Of a stretch of 64,000 bases of DNA, positions 24,872 to 35,896 are shown one piece after another. The position numbers and the translations under genes were made by a program. The DNA lies in assembly GCF_040183065.1 (NCBI RefSeq), contig NC_091132.1, forward strand, positions 159,912,602-159,976,601. Reading direction: 5' to 3'. This DNA is from Periplaneta americana (Eukaryota; Arthropoda; Insecta; Blattodea; Blattidae). Within the stretch, counting starts at the first letter, position 1. Every line of letters begins with the position of its first letter. Under the pieces are notes generated by a model. It was not told the origin of the DNA. It saw only the letters and a list, made by a program, of their open reading frames with translations, and made no database searches.

Positions 24872-26429
24872 CAGCGGTTCCCAAAGTGTGAGTCGCGACC
24901 CCTTGAGAATGGTAGCGACATGATTTACAAAATAAGTAAAAAAGTTTCTTATTAACATCTATTTTGTATTTAGAAACATAAACATAAACAATATTGCGCA
25001 TAATAAAAATTTTTGTGTAGTTATAAAGTAAAATATAAATAAATGCCATTAATGTGCCTGTTTTTCAGAAAGTAGCTTCTCAAATCTGGACTTAGCATTC
25101 CAAACACACAGTGATATCATTTGAAATTTCAAGGAATTTTCTCACTTTTGTTTTGATGGTGAACATATACGAGAAAACCATTTCGCATAAATACAAGGTT
25201 GCAAATATTAAAAATAAAAAAAATTGTATATATTTGCAAGCTCGGGGTATTCTTGCATTTCTTTTATCCAAAATTGGTCTACGTTCCAAAAAAAGTATAA
25301 TTTAAACATTCCATTTCTAGCTACATATTTAAATGAGATTTTCCTTCATAGTTTCTGGAATTTCAACCAGTTGGACGCAACTGCCTAAAAATGGATTCAT
25401 CATCTTTGTGATAGTCTTATTTTGAGTTTCTTCCAGAAAGTACTCATAAAGTTGTAGATTAAAATCGTGCAAACTTGGTTGCATGTCTGTAAAAACACAG
25501 TATTTGTCTATCATATGTAGCGAAATTTTCCATGAGCTCTTTAACACACTGGAATGAATCAAATATATTTGTGTCAAATTATATTGACCAGAAATCAAGT
25601 TTCTTTGTAAACCCGTTAATTTTATCTCTGGCTGTTATAATGTTAACATCTTGGCATTGCAAACTATTATTCAAAACGTGTTCAGGACAATTTTATGAAA
25701 GGACTGGGTTAATAGTTTTAATCCACAGGTCTACAGATCGAGCTTGTTATCAAGTGATATAAATAATAACACAAACTTTTAGGCAAGGATAGGCGTTGTT
25801 ATGGATGAAAAGAAGCTTAAATTATGACAGAAATAAAAAAAATACGTATATACTCTATATATCATATATATAAAATATATATGTACGAATAATAAAAAAT
25901 GGCCAAATGCACAGAGTGAGCTTTGGGATCACATTCTTCAACTGGAAAATAGGTTTCCATAATTTCCGATTTCTCGTCTTCTATATTAAAAGTACTGTTC
26001 TTAACTATAAAACTCGTTTCAACACCTTACCCCAAGAAAGCCATCTTCCGTGTGATAAACAGTACTTTCATATAACGAATCCTTACGTTCACAAATTTTG
26101 CTAAAAAAAAAAAAAACAGTTTGCAACGCCCTTCCTTTCATGGAACTTATTACTTTCTACTGAACTATCATCGCAGCGCCATGGTGGTAATGGGGAGAAG
26201 TACTAGAAACGAAGCTTACCTAACATTTCGTGTAATTGTTGCTCCACATATAATTCAATCTGGTCATATTTAGGGTGGTATCCACTGATTTTTAGCAAAA
26301 TTATAATTTTTCTCGATTATACAAGGATTTATAATTTTTGAATGTGATTTGCTACCAGTATGGCCAGGGTCGCAAAATAAAGTCTCAACCAAAAGTGGGT
26401 CTCGCCTTCAGAAAGTATGCGAACCACTG
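24872..26429 (-). mobile_element. Decayed hAT (Charlie-like) element, unit 2 copy
   Basis: Same ends as 8452-9977 with 8-bp flanks CTCTAAAC (24864-24871) and CTCTCAAC (26430-26437). Internal frames are again degenerate, with short open pieces only. Confidence 0.82.
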
Positions 26430-26569
26430 CTCTCAACGGTATTAAAATTAAATGCACTTCACAGACACAATAAGAGTAAATAAAACGAACAATAGTTTCA
26501 TGCACGCTCTTACAGTTCGAATGCATCAGACCAAGTTTCAAAATTGATAACACACTCTAAGAAAGTCCC

Positions 26570-27540
26570 ATAATATAACGTAAAGTTACAAAGTATCTTT
26601 CCTCTGCAGGCAACATAATATCCTACGAAGGATATATTACAAATTTATAATACTTAAAATGTGAAATAAGAGTGAAGAAAGGTGATAATGTTTGTACCTA
26701 CATCTAAACTAAATTCAGTTATTTGGAAACTGTGAAAAGAATTGAGAATTTTAGACAAAAACACAGAGAAAGCAAAGAGAAATAGTGTTCTTAAGCACGA
26801 CACATCACCAAAGAAAACTGGAATTCTTTATCTCTAGTCATTTGAAAATTGACATATTGTGGTTTTTACTTAAAGTTTCTCTACCTGCATTAATATTAAA
26901 TGCACTTCACTATCAAAATAACAGTAAATAAAACAAACAATAGATTTCAAGTATGCTGTAGCTGTCCGTATGTATCAGGAGAGTTAGGAAAATTTAGGAT
27001 CTATTCTGTAATTCACTCAAAATAAACCCCATAATTTATCTTAAAGTTACAAAATATTTTTTTCTCTAATGGCAACATAACGTTCTGTAAAGGACATATT
27101 GGAAATCATAAATGCTTAAAAACAAATGGGTGAAAAACGAATGAAGACAGGTGATAATGTTTGTACCTACAACTAAAGAAAAATCAATTATTTGGAAACT
27201 GTAAAAGGTTATTGAAATTTTTTGCAAAAGACACAGAGAAAACAAGAACATCGCTTGTCCTTAAGTGTGACATCAGTGACACAGTTTTGTTTAACGCGCG
27301 GTTTTCATTTTTCCGTCGCCCGCCGCTAGGAGCTTATCTGCGGCCAAATGGCCACCCGGTCTGACGGCACTGAAACATACAGTATAGGAATTTGTACTTG
27401 CTCAGCTCAAAGCAGGTATTGAAAAAAGTCCCCCCACCAACTGCTACACACTGTTAACATCTTCTTATGAGACTGTTAATTACTTTAAGAATTCTGCTAC
27501 ACTGACCGACTCGATTTCAGATCTTATTTAGTCTTTAAGC
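26570..27540. repeat. Intronic repeat blocks of unit 2
   Basis: Collinear with 10100-11260 of unit 1 but without the SINE. Two related blocks at 26570-26830 and 27010-27290. Non-coding. Confidence 0.6.
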
Positions 27541-28271
27541 AAATTTATTGTATGCGGGTTTTTCGTATAAGCCTTATTTTTGCGGGTTGTGCTCTGGTCT
27601 CTGTTCTATCTCGTCTAATTTTTCTTCTGCAAGAACATGTCTCCTCCTTCGCATTTTACGATCATTTACTGAACCTGTCTGTCCGAATTTTTTTTGCTAA
27701 CCTTCTTGTAGTGGCATTAGGCACGGGTCTATTTGGAAATTTGTTACGGAAGTTCTGTCCTGTTCTCGGACAAGATTTTCTGTACTTTATGTACGTAGTA
27801 AACATATACACACGTTCACGCAATGAAAATCGCATTGCAACAACGCCGAACACACACGCACGCAACATATTACGACCAATTCAACCTTCGCGCACGAGTG
27901 CAGATGATGAACTAACTCGCAACTGTCACTCTATGGCGCGGCGTTCGTTGGTGGAAGCTGACGGGAAACACACTAGCTGCGCGGGCAAAAAAAACCTGCG
28001 GCGTAATAAAACAGTGTCACTGTATTTCCAAACACACTGTGGAATGTGTTTCTTGGCAACCATTAAGAGTGAGTGTAACAAGAAATTTCGCTGTTATATT
28101 TAAAAATAAAACGAGATAACAGTTCAACGTTAAAGTGATGAGAATTTGTTGTCTTTGTCAGAGGGAAAGGCACTGCAAGTACTGTTGTAAAAAGGCAATA
28201 ACCGTTAGTATCAAAATACAAGATAAACACTGGAAGAAGAACAAAAAGTGCATTCCTTGTGGTCCACTCAC

Positions 28272-28409
28272 CTCTGGTTCACGTTTCACCACAAGAAACG
28301 AAATTGGCACCGGATGTTCCTCAACTTTTATCTCAGATAAGAGTTCATGACTCTGGTTCACATATTCCTCCTTTATATCAGTCACATGCTGATCCAAGAA
28401 ATTCTGTTC
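28272..28409 (-). CDS. Zinc-finger gene 2, 46-codon acidic exon
   Basis: 138 bp, acceptor CTGCAG, donor GTGAGTGG, phase 0 at both ends. Encodes MDQHVTDIKEEYVNQSHE and ends LVVKREPE. It lies just left of the Polinton; the second copy of this exon type (49676-49789) lies to its right, so the virus-like element sits inside the intron between them. Confidence 0.72.
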
Positions 28410-28617
28410 CTGCAGTAGAAACAGACGTCTTAAATGAGCAATTTATTACAGGATGTTAGAAGACGACTTCTAATGTTACAAGCTTTCTCCTATCTTCCAT
28501 TTAACTAGGCCTACATTGCGAAGAGAAATTCTGTTCTGTTAAGTGGGAGCGAGCCTTAACAAGAAAATTCAAATTTGAAACATGAAACCAAGTATCAATT
28601 CAACAATAGAATTCTGC

Positions 28618-28623
28618 AACGTA
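28618..28623 (+). repeat. Target-site duplication AACGTA, left
   Basis: Six bases directly repeated at 47185-47190, outside the two inverted ends; 6 bp is the usual Polinton duplication. Confidence 0.92.
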
Positions 28624-28670
28624 GGTAGTAAGGAAATGAAGCTGACGTCACAGGATCCCCAGGCTCCCAT

Positions 28671-28794
28671 GGGCGTGGCCCAAGGAGGGGTGGGGGAAGG
28701 GGGCGTGACCAAATGAGGGGTGAGGGGAAACGGGGTGTGACCAAAAGAGGGATAGGGGAAAGGGGGCGTGGTCAAAGGAGGGATAAGGGGAGCT
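28671..28794 (+). repeat. G-rich tandem units within the TIR
   Basis: Four units of about 32 bp with the pattern GGGGCGTGACCAAA-GAGGGGT-AGGGGAAA. The strand asymmetry (G on the plus strand here, C in the right TIR) might allow G-quadruplexes. Mirrored at about 47014-47137. Confidence 0.85.
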
Positions 28795-29158
28795 GGTTTG
28801 TGATTGGTGAATGGGGATTTGCAAGCGAGTGGTGTGGGAAAGCGATTGACGAATGAGCATGGAGAGAATGTTGAAATGGAGAGGAGCTGTGAGAGGGAGG
28901 AGTTTTGGTTCCATGTGAGAGTGAAAGGTGTGTTACATAAGATCCAAGGCAAACCTCTCGACATGTGTTGAAGTCCGTTGTTTGTAATTCACCTTGAACC
29001 AAATGTGAAAGTGGAAGCGTAACGTGTTGACACATGACAAGGTAAACAACACCTCGACACGTGTCGTGTGTTCGGCGTACACCGGCTGACCTTCCGCAGC
29101 CCAGCCGGTTGAAGGAGGAAGTTCAGTTGTGAAAGAGTTTTTTGCTTCATGTCACTGG

Positions 29159-29166
29159 TATAAAAG
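29159..29166 (+). promoter_or_regulatory. TATA box in left TIR, facing inward
   Basis: TATAAAAG, 29 bp before the ATG at 29195. The inverted copy in the right TIR faces the opposite way toward the gene at 46613. Confidence 0.7.
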
Positions 29167-29194
29167 GGGAAGTATTAGGGCGTGATGAGGAGTC

Positions 29195-30129
29195 ATGGAC
29201 AGTAACGCTTTGAAGAACATTCCACTAATAACAAAAGAAGAACATTTCAAAGTGCCATTTGAGGTAACATATTCATATCCAACTGGTATGAGAGATGAAT
29301 GGTTAGATGAGCCGCACCAAATCGTTCGCAAGTACTATATAAACAACTCTAATAACATATATACGGAGGTGAAGAGAATAATACATGGAGAAAATCAGTT
29401 ACATACTGATTACTCATTAGTGTTACCATGTGGTAATACGGAAATTCTTTTTTTAAATTCAATTTCAACACATGAGGATACCCACCACAGCAATACCTGC
29501 CTAGGTAATGGCGAGCACCTGATTGAGTGCAGGGATCCTTGTGAGTCACATTTACGCATCTGGCGGGAACTGTGCGATCCTAGCTGCCTCACTTACAAAG
29601 AGGTGAGTACAGTGTGGTTATTTCTTTAACTAATTATATGATATACATAATGTCTATATTTGTTATTTTGTTTTTGTGTAGAAACCAGAAAGTGTGGATG
29701 TGGCTGTGAAAGCGCCAAGAAAAAGATATTATCGGGAGAGATGTGAAGACACATGCCCCAACTATAAACCGGTAAGTGTATTTCTTTTTTATATGAAGTA
29801 CAACTGTATTTGTGATGCATAATGGTAATATTTGTTACTGTTTTGTTTAACAGAAACCTGAAATTGTGAAAGTGGTTGTTGATGAGGAGAAAAAAGCCAA
29901 CAGGAAAAATAGATTTTGGCGGGAGAATTGTATTGAAACATGCCCTAACCACAAAGCGGTGAGTGTATTTTCATTTGTTCTTTCAACAAATTATGTAGTG
30001 TGTACTGTATGCATGGCTAACTTACATTATTGTTTTCAGCAGACAATTAAAAGAGGAAAGAGGAAACGTGAAGCTTTGAAGGAGGAGACGACGGATGTGG
30101 AAGATATTATTCAACACTTAACCACATAA
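29195..30129 (+). CDS. Polinton left-end gene, four phase-0 exons with a repeated Cys motif
   Basis: Not recognised as a named family. Exons 29195-29602, 29682-29771, 29854-29958 and 30040-30129 are separated by short introns of about 80 bp with GTGAGT/GTAAGT donors and TAG/CAG acceptors; every exon is a whole number of codons. The last part of exon 1 and exons 2 and 3 each end in the same small motif, an aromatic-R-E-x-C-x2-(S/T)-C followed by Y/H-K (WRELCDPSC, YRERCEDTC, WRENCIETC). Exons 2 and 3 look like tandem exon copies. Exon 4 is basic, then acidic. The paired cysteines could bind metal or form a disulfide; function unknown. It is driven by the TIR TATA box, suggesting an early role. 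Confidence 0.7.
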
Positions 30130-30138
30130 AGGACCAAA

Positions 30139-33100
30139 ATGGAGAACAAATGTGATATATGTGAAAAAACCTATTCAACCAAAAAGATATTGGCACGACA
30201 CAAAAAAGAAACGCAAACTACAATCAGGTTCATATGTAAACTGTGTGGAACAATTGGCAGAGTTGAAAGATATATGATTCAACATGTGAAAAATCATAAT
30301 ATGGTGAGTATGTAAATATAAATACATACTGAGTTTATGTAATACTTATGAAAATATTAATGAGTAATTTTGTATTAGGTTACAGATGTCAAAGGGGCAT
30401 ATGAAAAATTGAATGGAGATGAAAACGCTGCACCTGTGATGAACACCGCACGGGTTGATGTTATGCCGCCAACTACCTCTGCATCCGAGATGGTTACGTC
30501 ACCTTTCTCGGGAATGGTTGCTATCCCAACATCAACATCTGGGATGGTTGCACAACCGACCTTTGGAACGGATGCTATCCCAATGGTGGCGTCAACATCC
30601 AGTCAAGTATGTTCAGGATCTGTGTTTGCGTTATCGGATAGAGCTTTCAAAAATCGTTTGAAGACTTATATTGCTCTAAATCTGACAAATCATGAGAGTG
30701 AATTGAAATATATTTTAGAATGTGTCACTAATGAAATGCAAGACATTTTAAAGACACATTTAAGTGAGTACTCTGCTTTAAAATTTAACATATTTGTTGA
30801 ATGTATGTTTGCCAATGTTCACAATGAGACAATATTTCATAATTTTAAAAGTAAAAATGATGTATTATATCAGTATTCGGATATCAGGGAATTCATCAAC
30901 AAACAAAAGGAAAAGATTCTGAAAGAGTTTGAAGAATGTAGTACGAAGGGTTCGGGTTTATTTTATGTCAAATTACATAAATTAGAATTGCGAGTAAATA
31001 AATATACGCCATTGATGGGCGGAAGTGCATATATAGAACTTCCTCGCAGGTACAAAAATTCAAAATCTTTAGTAAACATTGCCAACAGTGATATCTATTG
31101 TTTTAAGTATTGCATACTATCGAAATTTCTCGATAGAGACCAGGACCTTATATTGAGCTATGAGAATAGACCAAATTTAGAATGTAAATATGATTGGTGC
31201 ATTGACTTCCCCGTGGGAATTAATGACATTGCAAAATTTGAAAAACGCAATGATATTTCAATAAATGTGTTTGCACTTGATGAGAATGATGATGTATTTC
31301 CTCTGAGAATGTGTGAAAAGGAATTATCAGAACATAGGGATTTGTTATACATTAATAATGATAACACATCACGTTACTGTTGCATAACAAATTTCAGCGC
31401 ACTCGTACGGCCTCAACTGACAGCTGCCGTTGGAAGTCAAATTGCTGTTTGTAAACGGTGTTTTGCATATTTTCGACATAATGAGGTTAGGTCGTGTGCA
31501 GAACGATTGAAGGATCACGAGAGCGTATGTTCACAATTTAGTGCTGTTAGATCAGTATTTCCGTATAAAGATTACCTGTCTTTTGATCATCCCGAGTTTT
31601 CACAGAAGGTGAGATTTGTGATTTATGCGGATTTTGAGTGTCTACTAGAGCCCATTGAGAATTGTCATGGGAATCCAGACTCTAGTTATACGGTGCAATA
31701 TCAGAAACATACACCGTTTAGTTATTGCTATGTTCTTAAGGATAGTCAGGATACGTACACAGACATGAAATTGTACAGAGGGCGTGATGCAGCAAACCAT
31801 TTCGTACAAGACATGGTGATGGAGACGAAAAAAATTGAACAAATACTATTTCAGGATATTAAAGAAATGATTCCACTAACCAGTGAAGAAAATGATGCAT
31901 ACTTGAAAGCAAATATATGTCACATTTGTAAAAAGGGTGATTTTATAGGCGATAATTATAAAGTTCGTGATCATGATCATTTGACGGGGAAATTTCGCGG
32001 TGCTGCTCACAATGAGTGTAATTTGAGGTATCAGCATCAGCACTTTATTCCAATTGTACTGCATAATTTGTCATCATATGATGGACATTTTATTGTGAAG
32101 GAATTGGGTTATGATGACAACCTCATTCAAGTTTTACCAAACACGCAGGAAAAGTACATTAGTTTTGTTAAAAATGTTCCTTGCATGTACAGAAGAAAGC
32201 GTTATATGCAAATGCGATTTCTTGATTCTTTTCGGTTTATGCCATCCAGTTTAGCACAATTAGCAGAAAACTTGCCCAAAGATAAGTTTTCGGAAACGAA
32301 AAAAAACTTCAAAGATAAATTTGATCTTGTTTGTCGTAAGGGTGTTTTTCCCTATGACTATTTAACAACGTCAGATAGACTAGAGGACAACTGTCTACCA
32401 CCGAAGGAGAACTTTTTCAGCAAATTAACTAATGAGCATATCACTGAAGAGGACTATAATCATGCAAAATCTGTTTGGGAGACATTCAATATTCAGACGC
32501 TGGGGGAGTATTCAGATTTATACTTAAAATCCGACACCCTCATCTTAACGGATGTGTTTGAAAATTTTCGCGAGATGTGTCTCAAAGCATATGATTTAGA
32601 TTGTATGTATTACTATACAGTGCCAGGACTTGCCTATTCAGCAATGTTGAAATTAACGGGTGTTGAATTGCAATTGATTAAGGATATGACTATGCTATTA
32701 CTTTTCGAACAAGGAATACGTGGTGGAATCTGTCAATGTGTGACTCGTCATGCAGTTGCGAACCATCCTAAAAGCGACAATTTCGATGATTCTAAACCCC
32801 CTTCTGCAATTTACTACGTGGATGCGAATAATTTGTATGGATTCGCCATGTCTCAAAAATTACCATACGGGGGATTTGCATGGCTAACAGATGAGGAAAT
32901 ACATCAGTTTGATCTTCAAGCAGTAAATGATGATAGTGAAATAGGTTATGTTCTAGAGGTGGATATAGAGTATCCAAATCATCTGTTTGAAAAACATAAA
33001 GAGTTACCATTTTGTGCGGAATTTGCAAAACCACCAGGTGGAAAGCACAAAAAATTGTTGACAACACTGCATTCCAAACAAAACTATGTGGCACACTACA

Positions 33101-34053
33101 AACTTTTGCAACAGGCAGTGGATCATGGCTTGCAAATTGTGAAAATACATCGTGTTATAAAATTCAAGCAATCACATTGGTTAAAACAATACATTGATTT
33201 GAATACTGAAATGCGTAGAAATGCAAACAATGATTTTGAAAAAGATTTTTTCAAGCTTATGAATAATGCGGTATTTGGAAAGACAATGGAAAATGTTCGA
33301 AAAAGAACACATTTCAGATTAGTTTCAAATGATGAGAAACTGAAAAAACTCATTTCCAAACCATACTTTCTCGACCGAGTAATTTATGCTGAAAACCTGG
33401 TGGGTATTCATTTAAGACAAACTCAAATTTTGTTTGATACAGCATTGTATGTAGGTATGTGTATTTTAGAACTTTCAAAAGTGCACATGTACAATTTTCA
33501 CCATCGCATTATGAAAGAACAGTTTGGTGACAAATTTAAGTTGTGTTACATGGACACAGACAGTTTTATATATCTTGCTCAAACAGATGATTTGTACCAC
33601 GATCTGCAAAATGCACGGGATCATTTGGATACTAGTGTGTATTCACCAAATCATATTTTATATTCACTACAAAATAAAGGTGTGCTTGGGAAGTTCAAGG
33701 ATGAAATTCCAAATTCACATATTGATGAGTTTGTAGGTTTGAAGGCTAAAGTGTACGCCTTGAAGTGTTCCGATTTTGAAATAAAAAAACTGAAGGGTAT
33801 TAAGAAAAGTGTAATTAGGAATGAAATCACGTTTGCAGATTATGCATCATGTCGTGAATCCAGTATTCCTACTTACTCAAGAAACAATTCTATTAGATCA
33901 TATTTTCATAATGTGTTTACAATGTGTGTAAATAAAGTGACTTTAAATTCTTTTGACGACAAAAGAGTAATATTACAAGATGGTGTTAATACACTGCCAC
34001 ATGGATATGATGAACCTCCATGTAAAAGAAGACGTGTGCAAGAGTGTGTTTAA
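30139..34053 (+). CDS. polB: Polinton DNA polymerase B (protein-primed type)
   Basis: Replicates the element. A short first exon (30139-30303) encodes a C2H2-like finger (CDICEKTYSTKKILARH) and CKLCG, then a GTGAGT...TTAG intron (30304-30378) leads in the same phase to the long exon. No ATG opens the long exon itself. In the long exon, numbered from 30409: a zinc-ligand region CKRCFAYFRH near residue 350, exonuclease I DFE (YADFECLLE, about 406), an HNH-like VRDHDHLTGKFRGAAHNECN near 515, exonuclease II LHNLSSYDGHFI near 550, polymerase motif A YYVDANNLYGFAM near 800, motif B LMNNAVFGKTMENV near 950, motif C CYMDTDSF near 1046 and KKLKGIKKSV near 1127. It converges on the integrase gene; polyadenylation signals of both overlap at 34075-34130. 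Confidence 0.95.
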
Positions 34054-34095
34054 ATAATAAGAATATTGTATTTTATATACATTTTATTAACTCAT

Positions 34096-34101
34096 AATAA
34101 A
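34096..34101 (+). terminator. Polyadenylation signal of polB
   Basis: AATAAA 43 bases after the polB stop, in the 76-bp gap between convergent genes. The opposite strand carries TTATTT-type complements for the integrase transcript at about 34128-34134. Confidence 0.55.
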
Positions 34102-34129
34102 TTTACAGTGCTTGTGCAGAAACTTGTTT

Positions 34130-35047
34130 TTATTTCAATACATCACCCTCATCAATCCAACTGTTCTTTGAGTTAGGAAACCCATACCACTTCACATACA
34201 CCTTCCCAGCCTTCCTCCTCAAAATTTTTTCAACCAAATAAACATCTGGAAAGTTTGTCTTTTGAAGTTCCACGGTGTAGAACGCTCCTAAAATGGGTGC
34301 ACCTTCTAGATCATGAAGTATGTAAGTCGTTGGCTGAGTCTGTTGCACTTTTTTCACTTCAAATATTTCAGTACTCCACGATGGTAGGTAGCCCTTGGTA
34401 AACAGCTTCTTGTACTTTGATATTCTCACTAAATCACCCACTCGAAACTTTTGTCTTCCTCGTCGCACTGGTTGTTGCTCGTACACTGTATGAAGGAGTT
34501 GATTGTTAGCAACATCCATGGGTCTCATCTTTGTAGTTGAATGTACGGTGGCATTGTACTTCTCAATCAGCTGTGGCAATAGTTCCAACCATCTGTAGGA
34601 TCCACGCGCCGTAAACTCTCGAAACATGTGTGACTTGAGTGTCCTGATGAATCTCTCGGCGATACATGCTTTTGTTGTAGAAAACACCGAGTAGTGATTG
34701 ATGTTGTAATTTTCCATTAGCAATTTAAAATATTTATTGTAGTACTCTTTTCCCCAGTCTGTTTGCAAATTTTTCGGAGCCTTTGCCATTCCGCTTAGCA
34801 ATGAGTGCATGGCAGTTGTCACTTCTTTACCGGTTTTATTTTTAAGTTCTTTCGCCCAAGCATATTTGGAATACACATCTATTACTACCAGTATATATTT
34901 AAATCCTTTATTTTGCTTAGCATAGGGAATGAGTTCAATGAGATCGCTTTGAAAAAGGTCAAATAAACCTTTAGTGATGACATGACGTCTTTGAAAATTT
35001 TTCCGAGCTGGTTTATGAAGTTCTTGTGCAATCCCCTGTTTGCTCAT
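34130..35047 (-). CDS. int: Polinton integrase (DDE, chromodomain)
   Basis: Inserts the element into host DNA. The catalytic core shows D35 (FQSDLIELI), D96 (QTDWGKEYY) and E131 (ACIAERFIRTLK), the D,D-35-E pattern of retroviral-type integrases. Residues about 60-66 read VYSKYAWA, typical of the fold. A basic SH3-like stretch (FRVGDLVRISKYK) follows near residue 205, and a chromodomain closes the protein (VEKILRRKAGKVYVKWYGF). The start codon overlaps the end of the upstream gene by 4 bases. Usual length for the family. It belongs to the minus-strand block that ends with convergence on polB. Confidence 0.94.
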   Translation of the reverse strand: MSKQGIAQELHKPARKNFQRRHVITKGLFDLFQSDLIELIPYAKQNKGFKYILVVIDVYSKYAWAKELKNKTGKEVTTAMHSLLSGMAKAPKNLQTDWGKEYYNKYFKLLMENYNINHYSVFSTTKACIAERFIRTLKSHMFREFTARGSYRWLELLPQLIEKYNATVHSTTKMRPMDVANNQLLHTVYEQQPVRRGRQKFRVGDLVRISKYKKLFTKGYLPSWSTEIFEVKKVQQTQPTTYILHDLEGAPILGAFYTVELQKTNFPDVYLVEKILRRKAGKVYVKWYGFPNSKNSWIDEGDVLK

Positions 35048-35886
35048 TCTATGTATCCACCTTCACGCAATTCCTCTTCTATAGCATAGATTTCGTTATC
35101 CACACCGGTATTTCCAGCGTAGTGTGATGACATGAGAAGGTCAAGGCGTTCAACTAATTCATTCGTTTCATCCCAATGCTTATATTCTATTTTATGATTT
35201 GGTACAGAAACTTTCCAACTTCCACCACGCTTCTGAAACAATGGAACAATAATATCATAATACTTCTTGGTATTTGTTCTCCTTAGCTTCTGTTTCGGAT
35301 CATAATCAACACGATGTGCATTAGTGGAAATTAAAATATCTTTGTATTTATATATGTCTTGATCATCATAACTACCATCCGGTGGGTTGTTGAGAAACAG
35401 TAAATTATATAAACCAGAGGTTCCCTTGTATCGTATATCGTTCACAATTACATGATCTTTGTCAAATGTAATGGGCGTGTTTCCAATCACCAATTTGTTA
35501 TTACTAAACTGAACACCATATACCTTATCATATGGTTTATGTTTTGTTCGTTTTGAGAGATTGTGTATATGCATGCTAACAATGGGGTTGTGTTTCTCAT
35601 CATTATCTTCCTCCTCCTCCTCTTCCTCCTCTTCTTTCATATCCTTTTTGATGTAATCTACCTTCTTTCCTCCATCGTCTGCATATTTCTTCGTATTCTG
35701 CATTTCATTTATTAGCATATGTAGAGGTGTGGTAATTGGCTGAAACGCTTCACCGAATGCATGCTGAGAACTCAATTGTCCCTGCTTCAAGGCTATGAAT
35801 TTGCGTTTTACAGCTTGAGAATGTTTTATGATATTTCTTTTCAGTTTGTCTCGAGATGCTGTAGCAGCTGACATCTTGCAATGCAA
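35044..35886 (-). CDS. Polinton conserved protein, PX/PY-type
   Basis: Found beside integrase in many insect Polintons (recollection of a DUF8207-like family; the exact name is uncertain). A better start than the first ATG may be at 35874 (MSAATASRDKLKRN). Basic N-terminal helix, then a run of nine glutamates and aspartates near residue 90, then a conserved globular part starting YDKVYGVQFSNNKLVIGNTP and containing YKGTSGLYNLLFLN near 200. Function unknown; suggested to be a virion or core component. A TATAAAAT lies at 35913-35920, overlapping the end of the upstream gene. Confidence 0.75.
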   Translation of the reverse strand: MHCKMSAATASRDKLKRNIIKHSQAVKRKFIALKQGQLSSQHAFGEAFQPITTPLHMLINEMQNTKKYADDGGKKVDYIKKDMKEEEEEEEEEDNDEKHNPIVSMHIHNLSKRTKHKPYDKVYGVQFSNNKLVIGNTPITFDKDHVIVNDIRYKGTSGLYNLLFLNNPPDGSYDDQDIYKYKDILISTNAHRVDYDPKQKLRRTNTKKYYDIIVPLFQKRGGSWKVSVPNHKIEYKHWDETNELVERLDLLMSSHYAGNTGVDNEIYAIEEELREGGYIE

Positions 35887-35896
35887 TGGTGAATAT

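Larger units (their letters stand above)
28624..29180 (+). repeat. Polinton left terminal inverted repeat
   Basis: About 550 bp, inverted copy at 46631-47184. Much more GC-rich than its surroundings at the outer end. It contains four G-rich units of about 32 bp and, at the inner end, a TATA box. Open frames across it are by-products of its composition. Confidence 0.95.

Noticed and set aside
28569-29035. Proline-rich open frames in the left TIR, and their mirror at 46661-47160
   Set aside because: They follow the G-rich repeat composition, cross the element border, and differ in frame between TIR copies.
34130-35047. Integrase as part of an LTR retrotransposon or retrovirus
   Set aside because: No gag, reverse transcriptase or LTRs nearby; the chromodomain integrase lies within a bounded Polinton.
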